A stretch of DNA of 64,000 nucleotides from Paenibacillus sp. PL91 (GCF_012935325.2 NZ_JABBYG020000003.1:310001-374000), one strand, 5' to 3'; positions 42,572-51,960 are shown, counted from the stretch's first letter. Notes: generated from the sequence alone by a model not told the origin. Translations and numbers: made by a program.

Positions 42572-43387
42572 TTAACCAGTGAATTCTTGTACCCATTCGC
42601 CGTTCACATAACCAACGCCGATTTTAGTGAAATTAGCGCTAAGAATGTTCGCGCGGTGACCGGCACTGTTCATCCATGCCGTCATAACCTCTTGCGGCGA
42701 TCTTTGACCGGAAGCAATGTTCTCACCAGCGTAGGAATAAGTTACTCCGAAAGAACGCATCATATCAAAAGGTGATCCGTAAGTCGGCGATGTGTGGCTG
42801 AAATAGTTGTTAACATCCATGTCTCTTGCTTTCTCAGTAGCTACTTTCGTAAGCAGAGCATCACTTTTCAATGCCGCTAATCCAGCCTTTGCGCGTTCTT
42901 GGTTTACCAGGTCAACGACTTGAGTTGTGAATGTGCTAGCCGTTGTACCACTTCCCGTGTTGCCGCCAGTAGTTGTTCCTGGTTTAGTCGTAGTGTCTGT
43001 TCCTGTGCTAGGCTTCGTTACCGTGCCAGTACCAGTGCCTGTGCTTGGTTTAGTTACTGTGCCAGTACCAGTGCTTGGTTTAGTCACTGTACCAGTGCCT
43101 GTACCAGGGTTCGGCTTAGTCGTTCCAGCATTTCCATTAGATCCGCCGAAAGTTGGCATTTGAATCGTACCGCCATTCATAAGCTTGCTAATATCAATAC
43201 CATATTTATCTGCGATCTGTTTAATCATATCTGGGTTAATCGTGTTAACAGGGCAGTTCTGAAAGTTGGAGTATGTTTTCACAGCCGGTGCTGCACCTGC
43301 CGTTGGAGCCGTAAAACCTACGCCTGCGCCGATTACTGTTGCTGCTAGTATGCCTGCGACACCTACACGTATTGGTTGCATCTTCAT
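42572..43387 (-). CDS. Secreted CAP/SCP-domain protein with Thr/Gly repeats (YkwD-like)
   Basis: A 271-residue secreted protein. A signal peptide ends near AGAAPAV (about 32). A short domain containing a single Cys follows, then a linker of Gly-Thr-Val-Thr-Lys-Pro-Ser repeats (about 88-150). The C-terminal CAP domain (about 152-270) has the canonical VVDLVNQERAKAGL, YFSHTSP, YAGENIA and AGHRANIL signatures with the His and Glu of the cleft. CAP proteins of Bacillales are linked to spore or wall surfaces, and their activity is poorly known. The linker is probably a wall-spanning spacer. Confidence 0.92.
   Translation of the reverse strand: MKMQPIRVGVAGILAATVIGAGVGFTAPTAGAAPAVKTYSNFQNCPVNTINPDMIKQIADKYGIDISKLMNGGTIQMPTFGGSNGNAGTTKPNPGTGTGTVTKPSTGTGTVTKPSTGTGTGTVTKPSTGTDTTTKPGTTTGGNTGSGTTASTFTTQVVDLVNQERAKAGLAALKSDALLTKVATEKARDMDVNNYFSHTSPTYGSPFDMMRSFGVTYSYAGENIASGQRSPQEVMTAWMNSAGHRANILSANFTKIGVGYVNGEWVQEFTG
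42975..43120. repeat. Coding tandem repeat in the CAP-domain gene
   Basis: Imperfect copies of an approximately 36-base unit encode GTGTVTKPST. About four copies are visible, with the length of the Gly-Thr part varying between copies, as expected for slippage. Confidence 0.8.
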
Positions 43388-43631
43388 GAATAATTCCTCC
43401 TATAATAAGATAAGTTTTTTTTAACTAAACGTCTGTGGGCTGAAGTCATATACAGCAGCACGTTCGTTTTGTTTGCGTGTTGTTCTTCCTGACGCCACTT
43501 ATCTTACCATGGGGTTTTGGTCGTTTCATGACACAAAAACTGGCAAAGGCTTAAAAATAGCTTGCAAAACAGCACCATTACTGCTTTATGAGAATATGCT
43601 CATTACTGTTTTTAGCTGTTTTTGCTCTATA

Positions 43632-44318
43632 TTAGAGTTGTCCGCTAGCTTTTCGCAGCTCATTTGCCAGCCGATGGATTTCATCACGCTCCGCTTTCGT
43701 GGTGGCTGCGAACCACGCGGGAGAAAGCCAAGTAGAGATGATTTTGTTAGCGTCCGCAGGACTCATTTCAACATCCCTCCAATCACGAACGAGTTCTAGG
43801 AAGGAGACTTTACTAACCGAGCTGCCTGGACATGTTTTGCCTGGATTCATTTCACGGTGAAACTTAACCTGCGCTTCTGGCAGCTTCCACATCGTCATAA
43901 TGCTGCTAGTTAGCTTAACAGCCGTTGCCAGCTGCGCACCCTCAAGCTTCTCGGCGCCAACATCAAAGTTTCCGATCATTTCGAACATAAAGGGATGAAT
44001 GCGATCGTTATCGGCGTCGTTATAGCCGACTGCAGATGCCGGCGCTGCCAGCAATGAACGGCCTTCCCATATATAACCGTCCGGATCGATAGTCGCATGC
44101 TGCGCAATGTCTCCCCAATTTTGGGTAATCGCATGAAATCGCCACATCGCTTGAATGATTTTCATTTTGTCTTTCGCCTTGCGATAATCAGCAATCGTTG
44201 GCTTCCATGTTCCGTGCACGTGAACCTGCGAGAACTTTACCTTTGACACGAATGGCTTCAAATAATCCATATACTCCGCATACGTGAACCTGCGAAAGTT
44301 TTTGCGTTCAACGGCCAT
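43632..44318 (-). CDS. N-acetylmuramoyl-L-alanine amidase (PGRP/Amidase_2 type)
   Basis: A 228-residue amidase without a visible signal peptide. Zinc ligands are suggested by the His in VHVHGTWKP, the His in VKFHREMNPG and the Cys in KTCPGSS; ATIDPDGYIWEGR and SAVGYN complete the family pattern. The enzyme cleaves the amide bond between muramic acid and L-alanine. Phage endolysins have the same layout, but no other phage gene is near. A C-terminal segment of about 45 residues (ADANKIISTWLSPAWFAATTKAERDEI, partly) resembles a small helical repeat found in such lysins. It is the third cell-wall enzyme in this stretch. Confidence 0.88.
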   Translation of the reverse strand: MAVERKNFRRFTYAEYMDYLKPFVSKVKFSQVHVHGTWKPTIADYRKAKDKMKIIQAMWRFHAITQNWGDIAQHATIDPDGYIWEGRSLLAAPASAVGYNDADNDRIHPFMFEMIGNFDVGAEKLEGAQLATAVKLTSSIMTMWKLPEAQVKFHREMNPGKTCPGSSVSKVSFLELVRDWRDVEMSPADANKIISTWLSPAWFAATTKAERDEIHRLANELRKASGQL

Positions 44319-44391
44319 CAAGCATCGCTCCCTTTGGTAAAATCATTGCATCATTATATGCGTCGTACAACAAACCTGAAACGGCAGACAA

Positions 44392-44430
44392 GCAAAAAAC
44401 AAGCCACGGGGAATATACCGTGGCTTGTTT
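44392..44430 (-). terminator. Rho-independent terminator of the PadR operon
   Basis: AACAAGCCACGG pairs perfectly with CCGTGGCTTGTT over an 8-base loop, followed on the minus strand by more T. Confidence 0.9.
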
Positions 44431-44461
44431 CCTGTTATAGCGGATAGCCGCTTTCAGCTCG

Positions 44462-45298
44462 TTACCTGCTGCCGAGCCTCACGTTGCCAACCTCTGACAT
44501 AATATCAATTTGAATATCTCCGCTTCCAATTTTGCCGTCTACAACGCTTTTGGAATCATTGCTATCCGTAAAGCCATCCCATTCAACTTTGCTGCTTCCA
44601 ACGTCCTTCTGAATGTGAATGGCAGCTGATTGCGGTTGTTTATCTACATTAATAGTTATATTGCCGGTATCGGATTGCAATGCGATATTATTGCGAAGCT
44701 CTTCATTCTCTATGCGAATGTTGCCTGTGTCTGTTTCGCCTTTAAAGCTGCCTACGCCATCCGTAAAGGTAACGTTGCCCGTATCCGTTTCAAACTTGAC
44801 TGCATTAAAGCTATAATCCGATACCTTCAGATTGCCGGTATCCAACTCCACATTTAATTGGTCCGCTTTCAGCTGATCAATGGAAATATTGCCGGTGTCC
44901 GTTTTGATATCAACGGTATCCCACAGCTTCTCAGGCAGCTCGACCGTCAGCTTTAGATTAATGATCGAGATGCCAAAGGTGAAGTTGTTTTTTGTGTTTC
45001 CTTCAATATAGAGCGTATCGCCCTTCGAATCGGCCGTAAACACAATTTTGTCATTATATTTTTTGCTGGCGTTGCCTTCTAGTCGCAAATGAATATCGTC
45101 CGTCGTTCCACGAACAAACGTGACATTAAACGTATCGGTTTCTGCATGAATAGATTTAATCGCCGACGCATCAACCGTCTTTTCCTGCAAATAGGGATCG
45201 CCTTTAAATTTCATCAAATCATTTTTATTAAAAACAAAAAATGCGCAAAGCACTCCAACGCCAAGCATGATTAAAGCAAGAGCTGCCAGCTTTTTCAT
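44462..45298 (-). CDS. DUF4097 beta-helical membrane-anchored protein
   Basis: A 278-residue protein with one N-terminal membrane helix (about 5-24) and a DUF4097 (putative adhesin) domain. The domain shows repeated TDTGNI/SDTGNI strands every ~20 residues, forming a right-handed beta-helix-like stack. It is the last gene of a PadR-HAAS-DUF4097 operon, a set that recurs in Firmicutes and probably responds to envelope or antimicrobial stress. Its ATG overlaps the HAAS stop codon (ATGA), so translation is coupled. Confidence 0.87.
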   Translation of the reverse strand: MKKLAALALIMLGVGVLCAFFVFNKNDLMKFKGDPYLQEKTVDASAIKSIHAETDTFNVTFVRGTTDDIHLRLEGNASKKYNDKIVFTADSKGDTLYIEGNTKNNFTFGISIINLKLTVELPEKLWDTVDIKTDTGNISIDQLKADQLNVELDTGNLKVSDYSFNAVKFETDTGNVTFTDGVGSFKGETDTGNIRIENEELRNNIALQSDTGNITINVDKQPQSAAIHIQKDVGSSKVEWDGFTDSNDSKSVVDGKIGSGDIQIDIMSEVGNVRLGSR

Positions 45299-45852
45299 TT
45301 GTTATTCCCCTTTACAATTCTTGTGTTGAACTTCAAATATTTCAAAGTCATTTTATAGAAGGATGCTGTTAAAGCCTTTAAGCCGATGATGAGCAAAATC
45401 GTAAGCGAGCTTGTAATTAAGCCTAGCGTCAAAGCCTGAGGAAGCGTAAACGTCCCGTTCCATATGCTCTCTACGACGATTCCTACGCCTGCAATTCCAA
45501 GAGCAGCAGCAGAAGCCCATAATGCGAGGAGTACGGCAGCCAAGGCTAGGTATGGACCTAGTATAAAAATAATATTGAATAGTCCAAGGCTAACCGTTGC
45601 AAACACGGCACGTGACAGCTTCCCGAAGCTGTTGTTCGTCTCAGCCTGGCCTACCCGGTAGCCGAGCAAAAGCTCGTTTGCAATTATTCTCGGATCTCCC
45701 AGCTCGCGTGCCGCATCTTCTTCGCTCTGGCCGTTTTCAACCGCTTGTTGAAAATGAATGTAATAATCGTATAACCATTCCTTCCGCTGTGCCTCCGGTA
45801 TTGCAATAAGCATGCTCTCTAGCTCCATCATATATCGATCTCTTGTCGTCAT
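45295..45852 (-). CDS. HAAS-domain (DUF1700) membrane protein
   Basis: A 185-residue protein. The N-terminal ~65 residues form the HAAS helical domain with MELESMLIAIPEAQRKEWLYDYYIHF split over its start and GQSEEDAARELGDPRIIANELL. About three transmembrane helices follow (from residue 80). HAAS proteins are usually encoded with PadR regulators and act as their signalling partners. The start is ATG 45852, overlapping the PadR stop; GAGGAAGG lies just upstream. Confidence 0.88.
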   Translation of the reverse strand: MTTRDRYMMELESMLIAIPEAQRKEWLYDYYIHFQQAVENGQSEEDAARELGDPRIIANELLLGYRVGQAETNNSFGKLSRAVFATVSLGLFNIIFILGPYLALAAVLLALWASAAALGIAGVGIVVESIWNGTFTLPQALTLGLITSSLTILLIIGLKALTASFYKMTLKYLKFNTRIVKGNNK

Positions 45853-46169
45853 GGCTTTAATCCTTCCTCTACGATTTCGTTTACGGCTCTTGTGAAATTT
45901 TCCCATTCTGCAATAAGGTTGCGCATATGGCTCCAGCCATCTGGGGTTAAATGATAATACTTTCTCGGGGGACCTTCAGTTGATTCCTTCAAATAGGTCG
46001 AGAAGTATCCATCCTGTGTCAACCTGCTCAATAGCGGATAGACGCTGCCTACTGCTACTTCGAATTTTTCTGATATTTTGACTGCCAGCTCATAGCCGTA
46101 ACGATCTCCTCTAGTTGCCAGCACCAGCACGCATATTTCAAGCACGCCCTTTTTAAATTGGATGTTCAT
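45849..46169 (-). CDS. PadR-family transcriptional regulator
   Basis: A 106-residue winged-helix repressor of the short PadR class. The DNA-binding part shows KGVLEICVLVLATRGDRYGYELAVKISE and VAVGSVYPLLSRLTQDGYFSTYL, the latter being recognition helix and wing. It is the first gene of the PadR-HAAS-DUF4097 operon and probably represses its own promoter. A GGAGGACAAGAG ribosome site precedes the ATG. Confidence 0.94.
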   Translation of the reverse strand: MNIQFKKGVLEICVLVLATRGDRYGYELAVKISEKFEVAVGSVYPLLSRLTQDGYFSTYLKESTEGPPRKYYHLTPDGWSHMRNLIAEWENFTRAVNEIVEEGLKP

Positions 46170-46323
46170 CTCTTGTCCTCCATTAGTGAAATCGAGCGAA
46201 CCTGCCTCGTCAGCTCAGTTATGAAGCATAGCTTACTATTCACTATTATAGTATAGCGCCGCGCAAAGTCCTGCTATTTTGTATAATTTACCACATACTA
46301 TTCTATAATGCAAGATAGTGTGC

Positions 46324-46371
46324 AAAAAATAATACCTCCGAGCTTCCGGCTTGCGCCAGTCTCTCGGAGGC
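46324..46371 (-). terminator. Terminator of the Gfo/Idh/MocA gene
   Basis: On the minus strand CCTCCGAG pairs with CTCGGAGG across a 20-base loop, followed by TATTATTTTTTG. Confidence 0.75.
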
Positions 46372-46382
46372 ATTGGATATCA

Positions 46383-47405
46383 TTAGTTCACACTGATGAA
46401 CTTGCCTGTCGCTTGTGATTCGAATGCACACAAAATAACCTTGAGTGAAGCACGGCCATCTTCGCCGCTTACTGCAGGCGTTGTGTTCGTAAGAATGCTT
46501 TCCAAGAAAGCATCAACCACGCCGCTAGTCTCCTGCTTGTCATTCGTCGAGATCGCGCCAACCTTATGCTTCTCAACAGTACCGTTGCGAAGTTCAACGA
46601 TCACTTGATCGTCTGGGTGCGTACCGATTTTCATAACGCCGTTCTCACACCATAGAATTGTGCTGTTGTCCTCGCCTTTGTAATAAGTCCAGCTCGCAAC
46701 AAGCGTTCCGATTGCACCGCTCTTCATGCGAAGCAAGCAAGAGGCATTATCGTCTACTTCGGTGCCTTTTTTGTCAAGCGTACCAACAAAACCAGCTACC
46801 TCTGAAACCTCATCGTCAAGCATCCAGCGGATAAGGTCGGATTTGTGAACGCCAAGGTCGCCCATTGCGCCCATAATCGCTTCCGGCTTGCGGAAGAACC
46901 AGCTGTTCGCGCCATCAATGCTCCAGCCGTCTGGACCAGGGTGACCGAAGGATGTGCGGAATGTTAGTACTTTGCCAAGAATGCCTGATTTCAATACTTG
47001 CTTAGCTTTAACATGCGGCGGCATAAAGCGTTGGTTGTGGCCAACCATCAGATGAACGCCGTTTTTCTTAGCAGCCTCGATCATCGCTTCTGCTTCCTCG
47101 TCTGTTACTGCCATTGGCTTCTCAACAAGCACATGTGCGCCAGCGTTAGCTGCAGCAATGGACATCGGTGCGTGCAAGGCATTTGGCGTACATACGCTTA
47201 CCGCATCCGGTTTAATCTCTGCCAGCATCGTTTCGAAATCAGCAAAGGCTTTGCCGCCATGCAGATTTGCATAAAGCTCAGCGCGCTCAATAATCGGATC
47301 TACGAAAGCAACTAGCTCAACATTCTTATGAGCCGCATATTCCGGGATGTGACGATATTTAGAAATGGAACCGCAACCTACAACTGCTACACGAACTTTA
47401 GACAT
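46383..47405 (-). CDS. Gfo/Idh/MocA-family oxidoreductase
   Basis: A 340-residue NAD(P)-dependent sugar or inositol dehydrogenase. The Rossmann motif is VAVVGCGSISKYRH, the family signature EKPMAVT lies near residue 93, and GAMGDLGVHKSDLIRW provides the catalytic Asp-His region near residue 180. It is 31 bases downstream of a TIM-barrel isomerase, a common catabolic pair. With the alpha-xylosidase further upstream, a role in oxidising a released sugar or cyclitol is plausible but the substrate is unknown. Confidence 0.92.
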   Translation of the reverse strand: MSKVRVAVVGCGSISKYRHIPEYAAHKNVELVAFVDPIIERAELYANLHGGKAFADFETMLAEIKPDAVSVCTPNALHAPMSIAAANAGAHVLVEKPMAVTDEEAEAMIEAAKKNGVHLMVGHNQRFMPPHVKAKQVLKSGILGKVLTFRTSFGHPGPDGWSIDGANSWFFRKPEAIMGAMGDLGVHKSDLIRWMLDDEVSEVAGFVGTLDKKGTEVDDNASCLLRMKSGAIGTLVASWTYYKGEDNSTILWCENGVMKIGTHPDDQVIVELRNGTVEKHKVGAISTNDKQETSGVVDAFLESILTNTTPAVSGEDGRASLKVILCAFESQATGKFISVN

Positions 47406-47436
47406 AATTGATTTTCCCCTGCCTATTCAAATTAGT

Positions 47437-48207
47437 TTATTTGCTCAAAAAATTCGTTTTCATCCATTCCATGCTTTCCGCAACAGCTTCAAGCGGCGGG
47501 TTCGCGCATGTGTCCTGCTCAACGATAAGCCATTCAACGGATGCTTTCGAAGCAGCTTCAATGATTGGCAATAGCGGCAAATCACCGCGGCCAAGCTCAA
47601 CGGTATCGATTTGCTGGCCTTTCTCGCCGCCGCGGAAATCCTTCAAGTGGAGAAGCGGCAAACGGCCTGCATATTTTGCGATGTATGCAATCGGATCTAC
47701 GCCGGAGTATTGCACCCAGCCGATATCCATTTCAACCTGCAAATATTGCGGATCGATACGCTCATACATTGCGTCAAATACGATTTGCCCATCGATTTCC
47801 ACTTCAAATTCGAAATCATGATTATGGTAAGCGAACGTAATGCCGGCTTCACGGAAACGCTTTCCATACTCTTCGAATTTTTGGAGATGGCCGCGCCATG
47901 CTTCCGTGTCGCGAGCGTCAGCTGGAAGCCAAGGACAAATCGCATATTTTGCACCGATCGTTTGAAGATAGGCGATTTCGTTCTCAAGGTTTCCTTCGAG
48001 CAGATGCAAACCGATGTGGCTACCGATTGCTTTCAGGTTCAGCTCTTGCAGCAGGTCGCGCATCGCTTCCGCCTTGATATCTCCGTAGCCTGCAAATTCT
48101 ACGCCTTCATAGCCCATTGCGGCAACCTTGCGAAGCGTGCCTTCAAAATCCTGCGCTGTAGCGTCGCGTAATGTGTACAACTGCAAACCAACATTCATTC
48201 TTGTCAT
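47437..48207 (-). CDS. Sugar phosphate isomerase/epimerase (xylose isomerase-like TIM barrel)
   Basis: A 256-residue TIM-barrel protein of the IolE/xylose-isomerase-like family. Features include MGYEGVEFAGYG, TFAYHNHDFEFE with metal-binding His residues, QVEMDIGWVQYSG with Glu and Asp, and LLHLKDFRGGEKG. It would isomerise or epimerise a keto sugar or inosose. It precedes the Gfo/Idh/MocA gene and is probably co-transcribed with it. The exact substrate cannot be deduced. Confidence 0.9.
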   Translation of the reverse strand: MTRMNVGLQLYTLRDATAQDFEGTLRKVAAMGYEGVEFAGYGDIKAEAMRDLLQELNLKAIGSHIGLHLLEGNLENEIAYLQTIGAKYAICPWLPADARDTEAWRGHLQKFEEYGKRFREAGITFAYHNHDFEFEVEIDGQIVFDAMYERIDPQYLQVEMDIGWVQYSGVDPIAYIAKYAGRLPLLHLKDFRGGEKGQQIDTVELGRGDLPLLPIIEAASKASVEWLIVEQDTCANPPLEAVAESMEWMKTNFLSK

Positions 48208-48351
48208 GTGAGCTGCACTCCCTTATATTTTTCATTTTGATGTATTTGATTTTGCTTTACGACTTTCATTATATCGACAGTTTCATACGAAAAACAGTTA
48301 TATTATTAGCCTTTTCTTATGCGATTTTGGTCAATGCATGTTTTATAGGCT

Positions 48352-48406
48352 AAAAAAAGAGGAGCAGCTCATAGATAGCCAACAAAGGGCTTGACTGAGC
48401 TGCTCG
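48352..48406 (-). terminator. Rho-independent terminator of the alpha-xylosidase gene
   Basis: On the minus strand GAGCAGCTCA pairs with TGAGCTGCTC across a 24-base loop, followed after CTC by seven T. Confidence 0.8.
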
Positions 48407-48414
48407 CTTGTTCC

Positions 48415-50736
48415 TTAAATATTAATGTTAAACGCCAATTGCTTAGAATTGGAAGACAGCTTAGCCGTATTGCCGTTTACTTCGGCTTCCGCGCCTTCTA
48501 TGGATACGATATCTCCGAGACCTTTCAGCGCAATCGAGAAAGGCTTGCCGCTACCGTCCACTTTGATCGCAATCGCGCTTCCTTGGCGGCTTGCCGTTAC
48601 CGTTAGCTCAGTTGCGCCTTTTACATCGCGAACTATCGTTGCAGCCGTCTTGCCGTCCTCTAGGTTATGCAGCTCAAGCAGAACGCCGTCGGCATAGTCG
48701 TAATCCGGACGGACATCATTTGCTCCAAGTGCAATAATCGAGTTCGGACGAACAAATAACGGAAGGCTGAAGAAATCATATTTCTCTTTGCGCCATGATC
48801 CGCCCTCTACGATTTCGCCGGACAGCAGATGCGTCCATTTGCCCGCTGGCAAATAGTAAGTGACATGACCTTGCTCGTTAAAGATTGGAGCTACAAGCAG
48901 CGAATCGCCCAGCATATATTGACGATCAAGAATTTCACTTGTTGGATCTTCCGGGAATTCAAGCACCATCGCGCGCATGGAAGGCAAGCCAAGCTCGGTT
49001 GCTTGAACAGCCGTATTGAACAAGTAAGGCATAATGCGGCATTTCAGCTTCGTGAAGAAACGCGTTACATCTACCGCTTCCGTATCATACGCCCAAGGTA
49101 CCCGGTACGATTTGCTACCGTGCAGGCGGCTGTGGCTCGACAGCAAGCCAAAGGCTAGCCAACGCTTGAATACATGCTCAGGCGCTGTATTTTCAAATCC
49201 GCCAATATCGTGGCTCCAGAAGCCAAAGCCTGAGATTCCGAGAGACAGTCCGCCGCGCAGGCTCTCTGCCATCGACTCGTAATCGGCATAGCAATCGCCG
49301 CCCCAGTGAACAGGGAATTTTTGGCCGCCGGCGGTAGCGGAGCGAGCGAACAAGGCTGCTTCGTTTTTGCCAAGCTTCTCTTCCAGCACTTCAAATACCA
49401 CTTTATTATAAAGCTGCGTGTAATAGTTATGCATTTTCATCGGATCGGAGCCATCTGAATATACAACATCCGTAGGGATACGCTCGCCGAAATCGGTTTT
49501 GAAGCTGTCTACGCCCATATCTACAAGCTCGCGCAAATAGCTCGCATACCACTCGCAAGCAGCCGGATTCGTGAAATCAACAAGCGCCATGCCTGGCTGC
49601 CACAAATCCCATTGCCATACGTCTCCATTTGGCTTTTTCACTAAATAGCCGTTTTGCTTGCCTTCCTCGAACAAGCGCGAGCGCTGCGCGATATAAGGAT
49701 TGATCCATACGCAAATTTTGAGCCCTTTTGCTTTCAAGCGTGCAAGCATGCCGACTGGGTCTGGGAATACACGCTCGTCCCATTTGAAATCCGTCCAGTG
49801 GAATTCGCGCATCCAGAAGCAGTCGAAGTGGAATACATGCAGCGGCAAGTCGCGTTCTGCCATGCCGTCGACGAAAGAATTAACCGTTGCTTCGTCATAG
49901 TTAGTCGTGAATGATGTCGTCAGCCATAGGCCAAACGTCCAAGCTGGCGGCAGCGATGGCTTGCCCGTCAAATCGGTATATCTGTTAAGGACATCCTTCA
50001 TGCTAGGACCGTCAATAATGAAATATTCGAGTGATTCTCCCGTTACGCTGAACTGTACTTTTTTCACTTTCTCCGATGCGATCTCGAAAGATACGAGCTC
50101 GGGATGATTGACGAATACGCCATAGCCCTTGTTCGTGATGTAGAAAGGTACGTTTTTGTAAGCTTGCTCGGAGCTTGTGCCACCGTCTTTGTTCCAAAGA
50201 TCAACGACTTGGCCGTTTCTTACGAATGGCGTAAAGCGCTCGCCTAAGCCATAAACCCATTCACCTACACCAACATCAAGCTCCTCGCGCATAAATGTGC
50301 TTCCGTTGTTCTCTTTAATGTAAGCCATCGATTTTTGCGTGCTGCCCGTAATGCGCTCGCCGCCGCGGTAGAAATCAACTGCCCATACCGGGCCTTTACG
50401 TATATGAACGCTTAGATTGCCGCTAGTAAGGACGGCCTCGTTTTCGTTTTCTTCAATAACGACATGATCGCCGGTTTGCGAGGACAGCTCGAATGCCGGA
50501 CCGCGTTCCACGACGCCTGCATTATGCACGAGCTTAACGCCGATGATGCCTGGCAGCGGTGAATGAAAATGAACCGTCAACAGCATCGTATCCAGCATAT
50601 TTGAACGCGTAACGATTGGCTGGGGAGATGCGTAAGCTGTCAGCTTACCGTCATTTTGCTCAAAATCATGGACCTGTACGGCTCCTAATACTTTGTATTC
50701 ATCACGAATGAGCCAGTTACCGTCTGTAAATTTCAT
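48415..50736 (-). CDS. yicI: Alpha-xylosidase (GH31, YicI-like)
   Basis: A 773-residue glycoside hydrolase of family 31. The catalytic nucleophile lies in DSFKTDFGERIPTDVVY, the signature that separates YicI-type alpha-xylosidases from alpha-glucosidases, and the acid/base Asp in WGGDCYADYESMAESLRGG. GFGFWSHDIGGFE is a further family block. It has no signal peptide, so it acts in the cytosol on isoprimeverose-like oligosaccharides from xyloglucan. The start at ATG 50736 follows GGAAGG. It is divergent from an AraC-type regulator, which is the probable controller. Confidence 0.94.
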   Translation of the reverse strand: MKFTDGNWLIRDEYKVLGAVQVHDFEQNDGKLTAYASPQPIVTRSNMLDTMLLTVHFHSPLPGIIGVKLVHNAGVVERGPAFELSSQTGDHVVIEENENEAVLTSGNLSVHIRKGPVWAVDFYRGGERITGSTQKSMAYIKENNGSTFMREELDVGVGEWVYGLGERFTPFVRNGQVVDLWNKDGGTSSEQAYKNVPFYITNKGYGVFVNHPELVSFEIASEKVKKVQFSVTGESLEYFIIDGPSMKDVLNRYTDLTGKPSLPPAWTFGLWLTTSFTTNYDEATVNSFVDGMAERDLPLHVFHFDCFWMREFHWTDFKWDERVFPDPVGMLARLKAKGLKICVWINPYIAQRSRLFEEGKQNGYLVKKPNGDVWQWDLWQPGMALVDFTNPAACEWYASYLRELVDMGVDSFKTDFGERIPTDVVYSDGSDPMKMHNYYTQLYNKVVFEVLEEKLGKNEAALFARSATAGGQKFPVHWGGDCYADYESMAESLRGGLSLGISGFGFWSHDIGGFENTAPEHVFKRWLAFGLLSSHSRLHGSKSYRVPWAYDTEAVDVTRFFTKLKCRIMPYLFNTAVQATELGLPSMRAMVLEFPEDPTSEILDRQYMLGDSLLVAPIFNEQGHVTYYLPAGKWTHLLSGEIVEGGSWRKEKYDFFSLPLFVRPNSIIALGANDVRPDYDYADGVLLELHNLEDGKTAATIVRDVKGATELTVTASRQGSAIAIKVDGSGKPFSIALKGLGDIVSIEGAEAEVNGNTAKLSSNSKQLAFNINI

Positions 50737-50907
50737 GGACTGAACCAACCTTCCTGTTTTGTTTTATTTGCTTTCCTACATAATTGCATTATACTGATAA
50801 TTAATCGAACTAATCTAACAAAATCATGCTCATCTATAGCACTATTCTGACGAAATGCCTCTCTGGGAGCCATTCATCATGAATCAAACATAGGAGGCAC
50901 TTGCGAA

Positions 50908-51819
50908 ATGGATCAAACAACGCGTCATGCTTTAAAGGAAGACCGTCTACACGGCGACAACATGTTCCCGCTAGCAGCCTATTGGATTGAACATCATGAA
51001 GCTGGTGTCCCCGTTCTCGAATGCCACTGGCATGCTGAGGCTGAATTTTTTTATGTGCTTGAGGGTGAAGTGCTCTTTCAGGTTGATACCGAGTATTTTC
51101 CTGTCCGGGCAGGCGAGGCCGTCTTCATTGATGGCGGGGATATTCACGCCGGACACGCTCTTGGCGATAAAGCATGTTCGTTTTGCGCGATCGTGTTCGA
51201 TACACATTTGCTTGCCAGCGCAAGCTATGATGCCGTGCAAGAGCGCTATATTTCACCGCTTCAGGACAAGAAAAGAACGTTCCCGAGACATATTCAGCCT
51301 AATACGGATTGGGAACGAGCGCTGCTACATCATTTGCAAAGCATTATGAGCGTTTACGAAAGCCAGCCGCCCGGCCTTGAGACCGCGGTGAAGGGACGCT
51401 TCTACCTGATGCTTCACGAAATCGCTGCGGTAGGCGCCTGCTGCAACCGCAGCGAGACAAGCACGGCTGACACAACTAAGATTGATAGGCTGAAGAAAGC
51501 CATCGTCTATATGCAGCAAAACTTTCACAGGCCCATTCGAATCGCGGAAATCGCCGATCAAATTCCGATGAGCGAGGGACAATTTTGCCGTTTCTTCAAG
51601 ACGATGACCAGACAGACACCGATCGAGTATTTGAATGCTTATCGGATTAGGCAAGCTACCGAGCTGCTGCTAAGGCCCGAGCTCAAAATATCGGCGGTTG
51701 CGCTTGATGTCGGATTTGATCACATTAGTTACTTCGTTAAAGTATTTCGCAAACTGATGAAATGTACACCTTCGCATTTCCGCAAAAAACAGCTCGAAGC
51801 GCTCGAACGACGAATATAA
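50908..51819 (+). CDS. AraC-family regulator with cupin sensor
   Basis: A 303-residue AraC-type transcription factor. The N-terminal cupin domain (about 20-100) shows HHEAGVPVLECHWHAEAEF partly and EGEVLFQVDTEYFPVRAGEAVFI; sugars usually bind there. The C-terminal double helix-turn-helix (about 200-300) contains RIAEIADQIPMSEGQFCRFFK and ISAVALDVGFDHISYFVKVFRK. AGGAGG precedes the start. It is divergent from the alpha-xylosidase gene across 171 bases, so it probably activates that gene in response to a xyloglucan-derived sugar. Confidence 0.93.
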   Translation: MDQTTRHALKEDRLHGDNMFPLAAYWIEHHEAGVPVLECHWHAEAEFFYVLEGEVLFQVDTEYFPVRAGEAVFIDGGDIHAGHALGDKACSFCAIVFDTHLLASASYDAVQERYISPLQDKKRTFPRHIQPNTDWERALLHHLQSIMSVYESQPPGLETAVKGRFYLMLHEIAAVGACCNRSETSTADTTKIDRLKKAIVYMQQNFHRPIRIAEIADQIPMSEGQFCRFFKTMTRQTPIEYLNAYRIRQATELLLRPELKISAVALDVGFDHISYFVKVFRKLMKCTPSHFRKKQLEALERRI

Positions 51820-51960
51820 CGAGCTAATAAGCGGTATTGAGATGGCTATTTGACAAAAGTTACAGCTTTGTAACCAAATACTCACCGAATTTTAAGAATT
51901 ATTTAATAATTGTCAGTTACACTATAAAAAAAAATCCTTCGCGGGATGGAGGTCCATACT

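Noticed and set aside
42975-43120. CRISPR-like or minisatellite array
   Set aside because: The repeats are in frame and encode the Gly-Thr-rich linker of the CAP-domain protein; there are no unique spacers.
43388-43631. Cyclic-di-AMP (ydaO-type) riboswitch before the CAP-domain gene, common in front of cell-wall genes
   Set aside because: The conserved ydaO core sequence could not be found in this gap.
43632-44318. Prophage remnant, suggested by the lysin-like amidase
   Set aside because: No other phage gene, integrase or attachment site is seen; neighbouring genes are ordinary chromosomal envelope genes.
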